From Bacillota bacterium (lineage in GTDB: Bacteria; Bacillota; UBA4882; UBA8346): DNA of 64,000 nucleotides. The position numbers were made by a program, and so were the translations under genes. Shown one piece after another: positions 59,625-64,000 of this stretch. Where the stretch lies: positions 124,001-188,000 of the forward strand of contig JAEZFP010000068.1 in the NCBI GenBank assembly GCA_023417475.1, written 5' to 3'. The stretch's first letter is position 1, and every line of letters starts with the position of its first letter. Below the pieces are notes generated by a model that saw only the letters and a list, made by a program, of their open reading frames with translations, made no database searches and had not been told where the DNA came from.

Positions 59625-61391
59625 TTGGAACAGCCATCTTTATTAACACCGGTTCCGTCATCGTCCAAATTTGAACAGCTGTTTCCCCATTTTCAGCCGG
59701 TGATCGAGACTCCCGACGATTTCGCCCGGTTTCTGCTGCCATTGCGGCATAAGCAGTGGGACAGTTGGGAAGCGTTTTTAGTTCATTATCAAAGCGAAGC
59801 GCTGACGTTAAACCGGGGGTTCGAGGAACTGCTGGTACTCAGCCACTTACACGAACATTGGCGGCAAAACGGCGTACTGCCGTATCCGCATCAGATTGAT
59901 ACCGTCAAAAAGGTGATCTCGCAATTGCGCGGCCGGGCGATCCTCGCCGACGAGGTGGGTTTGGGCAAAACCATTGAAGCGGCGATGATCTTAAAAGAAT
60001 ACATGTTGCGCGGTTTGGTCAAACGCTTTCTGATCCTAACCCCGGCCACGCTTTGCCGGCAGTGGGAGACGGAGTTGCGGGAGAAATTCGAGATTCCTTC
60101 GCTAATCGCCCAACGCGAGTATGATTGGGGCCATTACGACTATCTGATCGCCTCCATCGATACTGCGAAAAAAGCGATCCACCGCCAGGAGATTTTAAAA
60201 CAGTTTTTCGATATCATCATCATTGACGAAGCTCATAAACTCAAAAGCACCACCACTCAAAACTGGCAATTCGTCAACAGTATCCAAAAAAAATACTTTC
60301 TGCTCCTGACTGCCACCCCGCTCCAGAATGATCTGAAAGAACTGTTCAATCTGATTTCGTTGCTGCGCCCGGGCCAACTCGGGAATTACCGCAGCTTTAA
60401 AAAACGCTTTACCGTTGATAAACGTCAGCCGAAAAACGCCCAGGAACTCAAAGGGTTATTGGGCGAGGTGATGATCCGCAATAAACACGGCGCCAATATG
60501 GGTTTTACCAAACGGCACGTCCAAAATATCCCGATTGTTCTCAACGAACTCGAAAAAACGCTCTACGATCAAGTGACCGACTTTATCCGGCAGAGTTTGC
60601 GGATGAATTCCGGCATGGGCGGCCTGCCCCTCTTGACATTGCAGCGGGAGATCTGCTCCAGCACCTTTGCGGCGGTTTTAACCTTATTTAAGCTCGCCCA
60701 AGCGATGAATATTGAAGAAGACCGCCAGGAACAGGCGGCGGCCCTGTTTCAAATCGCCCAACAGGTGAAGGACAACTCCAAAATGAAAGTTGTCATCGAC
60801 CTGGTCAAAAAGACGCCGGAAAAGGTGATCATCTTCACCGAGTTTCTGGCGACCCAGAGTTACATCCGCACCCGCTTGGAACAAGCGGGCATACTGAGCC
60901 TGGCCTTCGACGGCAGCCTGTCGGCGAGCAAAAAAGAGTTTACCAAGTATGAATTTAAAGAATTTCCCCAATATCAGGTATTAGTCTGCACCGAATCCGG
61001 CGGTGAAGGGATCAATCTGCAGTTCTGTAACACCATGATCAATTACGATCTCCCCTGGAACCCGATGCGTTTGGAACAACGGATCGGCCGGATTCACCGG
61101 CTGGGCCAAGCGCGGGACGTGTATATTTACAACCTGTCCACTCAAGGGACCATCGAGGAGCACTTGTTAAATCTGTTGCATGAAAAGGTAAAAATGTTCG
61201 AGATGGTGATCGGCGAAGGCGACCTGGTAATCAGTAAAATCAGTCAGGGAAAAAGTTTTGAGGCCCGGATTATGGAACTGGTCGCCAAAACCAACTCCCA
61301 TGAAGAGCTTAACCAAGGTTTCGCGCTTTTAGGTAAGGAAATCGATACAATGCTTCAAGAAGCGGAACCCGACTGGTCGGAAATTTTATAA
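59625..61391 (+). CDS. yqhH: SNF2-family helicase (YqhH-like)
   Basis: A 588-residue SWI2/SNF2 ATPase. Walker A is DEVGLGKTIEAAMI near residue 106, the DEAH box is IIIIDEAHKLK near 199, and motif III is LLLTATPLQNDL near 226. The C-terminal helicase domain has ESGGEGINLQF near 450 and LEQRIGRIHRLGQ near 482. It lacks the RapA extra domains. It is followed 18 bp later by a YqhG-like gene. TTG 59625 has GGAGGG 6 nt upstream. Array 2 lies in the upstream gap. Confidence 0.85.
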   Translation: MEQPSLLTPVPSSSKFEQLFPHFQPVIETPDDFARFLLPLRHKQWDSWEAFLVHYQSEALTLNRGFEELLVLSHLHEHWRQNGVLPYPHQIDTVKKVISQLRGRAILADEVGLGKTIEAAMILKEYMLRGLVKRFLILTPATLCRQWETELREKFEIPSLIAQREYDWGHYDYLIASIDTAKKAIHRQEILKQFFDIIIIDEAHKLKSTTTQNWQFVNSIQKKYFLLLTATPLQNDLKELFNLISLLRPGQLGNYRSFKKRFTVDKRQPKNAQELKGLLGEVMIRNKHGANMGFTKRHVQNIPIVLNELEKTLYDQVTDFIRQSLRMNSGMGGLPLLTLQREICSSTFAAVLTLFKLAQAMNIEEDRQEQAAALFQIAQQVKDNSKMKVVIDLVKKTPEKVIIFTEFLATQSYIRTRLEQAGILSLAFDGSLSASKKEFTKYEFKEFPQYQVLVCTESGGEGINLQFCNTMINYDLPWNPMRLEQRIGRIHRLGQARDVYIYNLSTQGTIEEHLLNLLHEKVKMFEMVIGEGDLVISKISQGKSFEARIMELVAKTNSHEELNQGFALLGKEIDTMLQEAEPDWSEIL

Positions 61392-61409
61392 CGTTCGATC
61401 GAGGTAATT

Positions 61410-62345
61410 ATGGCTGAAGCGGAACAAGTCGTCTTTGACTTTTTAATCAATACCCTGCGCATCTCCGGAGCGCCCCACAATGTGATCGGCAATGAATTGA
61501 TCATGGCCCAATGCCAAGTGGAAATCCCCCGGTCATTTTTCCGTCCGGCCCGGATCGAAAATTTAAACCTGCAGATGGTCTGCCAACCGGAATTGCTGGC
61601 CAAATATCCCGGTTCGGAACTGGTCAATAAAGGCAGTTTTCGCTTGCAATGGTTTGCCGAAGGGATCAAACAACGCGGATTGATCACCAAAGGCGCTTGT
61701 CCTTACGATCTGACGCCCAACCGGACCCAACGCGAGATCACAGCGTTGCTCACTGAAAAACCCAACTTCTTTTTTGAGCGTCCCTTGTTAACCTATCATC
61801 CCCATTTATTGGTCAATTTTAAAGCTTCTTTCGAGACCGATGAAAAATTTGACGAACTATATTCCTTAAGCATCAACTTGACCAACGGGGAGATCGCCAG
61901 CGACCTGCTTTTTAAGTTAATCCAGCGGAAGCTTACCGTCAATCCTCCCAAACAGCCGGAAAAACGCAAGATCGCCTACCGCGACGGCTTTAACGCTTTA
62001 CTCAGCCATTTAAAATGGTTGATCGAAAAACATGACCGCGCTTGGGTTGACGCGGCGCAATCCCGTTGGGAAGATGAGGTCAAGTATCTCGAAACCTATT
62101 ATCAGGAAGACAATTACCATTCCGAGGATGATCCCGGTTTTTACCGCCGGGTGGCGGAAGCGTACCGCAAATTCCGGCCGGTGATCCGGATCGAAGTTGT
62201 CAATGTAGCGATCATCAATTTACCGCTGGTCATTTACATGGTGGAATTTTTTCAAAGCCGGACCACCGCGCCCCTGTTGTACGACCCGATTTTTCAAAAA
62301 ATAAAATGGATCCGCCAGGAAGCGGACCCATCCAAATCATTTTGA
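61410..62345 (+). CDS. yqhG: YqhG-family protein (partner of the SNF2 helicase)
   Basis: A 311-residue cytoplasmic protein with no transmembrane segment or known catalytic motif. The N-terminus AEAEQVVFDFLIN and the later RPLLTYHPHLLVNFKASF segment resemble YqhG, the protein that usually accompanies the YqhH SNF2 helicase in Bacillus. No function is known. ATG 61410 has GAGGT upstream. The conserved pairing suggests a physical or functional complex on DNA or ribosomes. Confidence 0.7.
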   Translation: MAEAEQVVFDFLINTLRISGAPHNVIGNELIMAQCQVEIPRSFFRPARIENLNLQMVCQPELLAKYPGSELVNKGSFRLQWFAEGIKQRGLITKGACPYDLTPNRTQREITALLTEKPNFFFERPLLTYHPHLLVNFKASFETDEKFDELYSLSINLTNGEIASDLLFKLIQRKLTVNPPKQPEKRKIAYRDGFNALLSHLKWLIEKHDRAWVDAAQSRWEDEVKYLETYYQEDNYHSEDDPGFYRRVAEAYRKFRPVIRIEVVNVAIINLPLVIYMVEFFQSRTTAPLLYDPIFQKIKWIRQEADPSKSF

Positions 62346-62364
62346 TGATGCCTGAGGTGGAACG

Positions 62365-63108
62365 TTACTTTCCCATCTCGTCAAAATGGTAAAGTAAGAT
62401 CGATGAAACCGCCAGCCCGGCGGTTTCCGTCCGTAGAATCCGCGGACCCAAAGTTACCGGGATCGCTCCCGCGGCTTGCGCTTGGTTGATCTCATTCAAT
62501 GAAAAGCCGCCTTCGGGACCGATCATCACGGTGACCTGACTTGGCGCGACGGTCTGGGCGCGCAACACTTCCTTGAGCGAACGTTCCGTCTCCCCTTCCC
62601 AGGGAATGAGCAGCAAACCCGCAGGGAGTTGCCGGAGCAGTTTCGGGAGATCCTGAACCGGCTCAAGCTCCGGGAGGAGTTGGCGTCCCGATTGTTCGGC
62701 CGCTTCCTTGATGATCTTCCGCCACCGTTCTCCCTTCTTTACCCGGGCCGCGGCATCCAATTTGATCGTGCTCCGTTCGGTGATGGTTGGGATAAACTTC
62801 GTAACACCGATTTCGGTATTCTTTTGGAGGATCCACTCGAACTTTTCGCCTTTCGGCATCCCTTGGATCAAGGTGATTTGCAACTGGGGTTCAACCGAAC
62901 GCCGGAGTGGTTCAATCAGCGTGGCCCAAACCGTATCGCCGTGAATCGTGGCGATCTCCGCCCGGTATTCCTGACCTTTCCCGTTTAAAACAATCACCTC
63001 AGCGCCGACGGTTTGTCGAACCACCTTCACCAAGTGGTGGGCATCCTCGCCAGTGATGGCGACGCTTGGTGCGCCGAACTGATCGGCCGGAATAAAAAAA
63101 CGCGTCAT
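62365..63108 (-). CDS. rsmE: 16S rRNA (uracil(1498)-N3)-methyltransferase
   Basis: A 247-residue SPOUT methyltransferase. It starts RFFIPADQF, has HHLVKVVRQTVGAEV near residue 24, and the SAM-binding knot VMIGPEGGFSLNEI near 194 with TLGPRILRTETA near 220. It follows prmA by 15 bp, the usual order. It converges on yqhG with only 19 bp between stops; no terminator is seen there. Confidence 0.95.
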   Translation of the reverse strand: MTRFFIPADQFGAPSVAITGEDAHHLVKVVRQTVGAEVIVLNGKGQEYRAEIATIHGDTVWATLIEPLRRSVEPQLQITLIQGMPKGEKFEWILQKNTEIGVTKFIPTITERSTIKLDAAARVKKGERWRKIIKEAAEQSGRQLLPELEPVQDLPKLLRQLPAGLLLIPWEGETERSLKEVLRAQTVAPSQVTVMIGPEGGFSLNEINQAQAAGAIPVTLGPRILRTETAGLAVSSILLYHFDEMGK

Positions 63109-63123
63109 ATTGTTAAATCTCCC

Positions 63124-64000
63124 TTACCGTTTGGCGATGACTGCAACCCAGTCGTCCTGGTGCAGACTTTTCTCAATGGTGAAACCGGACCGGTGTAACG
63201 CCTCCGCCACCTCGGGAAAACGTTCGGCGATGATACCCGACGCCAGGAACCGGCCGCCGGATTGGAGCACGCGGGGTATGCCCGGGATGATCTCCAAGAT
63301 CGCGTTGGCGATAATGTTGGCGACAACCAGTTCGAACGGCTCGTCAATCGGCAACGCCAATAAATTACCCTCGACCGCTTGAATCTGCGTTTCCACTCCG
63401 TTCAACCGGGCATTTTCCAAAGCGATCCGGACCGCCATCGGGTCGATATCCGAGGCTAAAATCGGATTGGCGCCAAGCTTGGCCGCAGTCACCGCTAAAA
63501 TTCCCGATCCGGTACCGATATCAAGCATCCGGGTGGAATCCCGCACCAATTCCTGAAGCAACAGCACACACATGCGGGTGGTGGGATGGGTGCCGGTTCC
63601 AAAGGCCATGCCCGGATCCAGTTCGACCACGATCTCCGGCCCTTGCGGTTGATAGTTTTCCCAGGAAGGTTTAATCACAACCTGCCCAATCAACTCCGGC
63701 TTAAAATAGGTTTTCCAGGCTTCCGCCCAATCTTCCTCGCGAATTTGGGTGATGGTAAGCTCCGGGCTGGACCCGAGTAACTCTTGAAGCCGTTCCTTGA
63801 CGACTCCAACCCGTTCCCCGAGACGGTCATCAACGGGGAAATAGGAACGAAGCTCATACTGGCTGGGAAGGCTCTCTTGAAGCTCTTTCCCGATAATTTC
63901 ATCGTCCGCCAAGGTAACTTGATCCAAAATATCGGGATCATCATAAACGATGCCCCCCGCGCCCTCCTCTTGAAGGATTTCCGCGATTAACTCCGCCGCC
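63124..64000 (-). CDS. prmA: Ribosomal protein L11 methyltransferase (N-terminus beyond the right edge)
   Basis: About 292 residues are visible. The reading frame stays open to 64000 (AAELIAEILQEEGAGG precedes the first internal ATG), so the true start lies outside the window. The SAM loop is MLDIGTGSGILAVTAAKLG, with MAFGTGTHPTT before it and VVANIIANAILEI after it; all are PrmA hallmarks. It trimethylates L11. Confidence 0.95.
   Translation of the reverse strand, partial: AAELIAEILQEEGAGGIVYDDPDILDQVTLADDEIIGKELQESLPSQYELRSYFPVDDRLGERVGVVKERLQELLGSSPELTITQIREEDWAEAWKTYFKPELIGQVVIKPSWENYQPQGPEIVVELDPGMAFGTGTHPTTRMCVLLLQELVRDSTRMLDIGTGSGILAVTAAKLGANPILASDIDPMAVRIALENARLNGVETQIQAVEGNLLALPIDEPFELVVANIIANAILEIIPGIPRVLQSGGRFLASGIIAERFPEVAEALHRSGFTIEKSLHQDDWVAVIAKR

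Noticed and set aside
62307..62334. Hairpin near the end of yqhG as a terminator
   Set aside because: The stem lies inside the coding region, has a mismatch and lacks a clear T-run, so it was not annotated.

Overview
The window reads as the chromosome of an endospore-forming, probably diderm member of the Bacillota. Spore formation is shown by SpoIIP, a SpoVAE-type protein, the DUF3189 pair and a probable small spore protein. A Firmicute background is shown by the IspH-ribosomal protein S1 fusion, the YqeG/YqeH pair, DegV, DAK2/Asp23, the YqhH-YqhG pair and strong GGAGG ribosome binding sites. An outer membrane is suggested by a 728-residue protein with a signal peptide, patatin lipase, POTRA and a beta-barrel ending in Phe (type Vd / PlpD architecture). 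MotA/MotB indicate motility. The best guess is a Limnochordia/Hydrogenispora-like or other diderm clostridial lineage; this is inference from gene content only.

Layout. 0-8.3 kb: an FtsZ/tubulin-like fragment, GTP-dependent PEP carboxykinase, a flavodoxin, a LOG-family protein, a ferredoxin-thioredoxin-reductase/rubredoxin fusion with a glutaredoxin-like partner, a DMT transporter, and a divergent alpha-galacturonidase (GH4, CHEV motif)/AraC pair for pectin fragments. 8.3-15.2 kb: mismatch uracil glycosylase, three acyl-CoA-dehydratase-activase-type genes and a sporulation operon. 15.4-22.6 kb: a long minus-strand operon (asp23, DAK2, degV, rsmD, coaD, coiled-coil, cmk, ispH-rpsA). 22.7-29.9 kb: DUF1858, rpmB, prs, yqeHG, hslO, mltG, DUF1292 and ruvX. 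30-34 kb: three envelope genes. 34.1-39.9 kb: Fe-S/thiolation operon (iscR, iscS, iscU, mnmA), an amino-acid racemase and rarA. 40-52 kb: a leader-controlled secreted protein, CheY, a starch-binding module, a hybrid histidine kinase, glnS, the type Vd protein, a PL9 pectate lyase and motAB. 52-64 kb: tRNA-Glu, tRNA-Gln, gltX, small genes, methionine salvage (mtnP-mtnA), MrfA-like helicase, YqhH/YqhG, rsmE and prmA.

The most unusual content is non-coding. (1) Two arrays, each of eleven units at an exact 21-bp period built on a palindromic core (CCAAAA-N3-TTTTGG), lie directly upstream of rarA and between the divergent helicase genes mrfA and yqhH. (2) Five perfect DnaA boxes sit at an exact 42-bp spacing downstream of prs. 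(3) Two copies of a 119-bp hairpin element (MITE-like), each with a target duplication, are inserted in rho-independent terminators and share a compensatory base-pair change. (4) A leader with a Shine-Dalgarno-sequestering hairpin and some resemblance to ydaO (c-di-AMP) riboswitches precedes a secreted protein gene.

Most genes lie on the minus strand in tightly packed operons with 1-10 bp overlaps. Starts given here were often moved from the longest reading frame to the codon with the best ribosome binding site.
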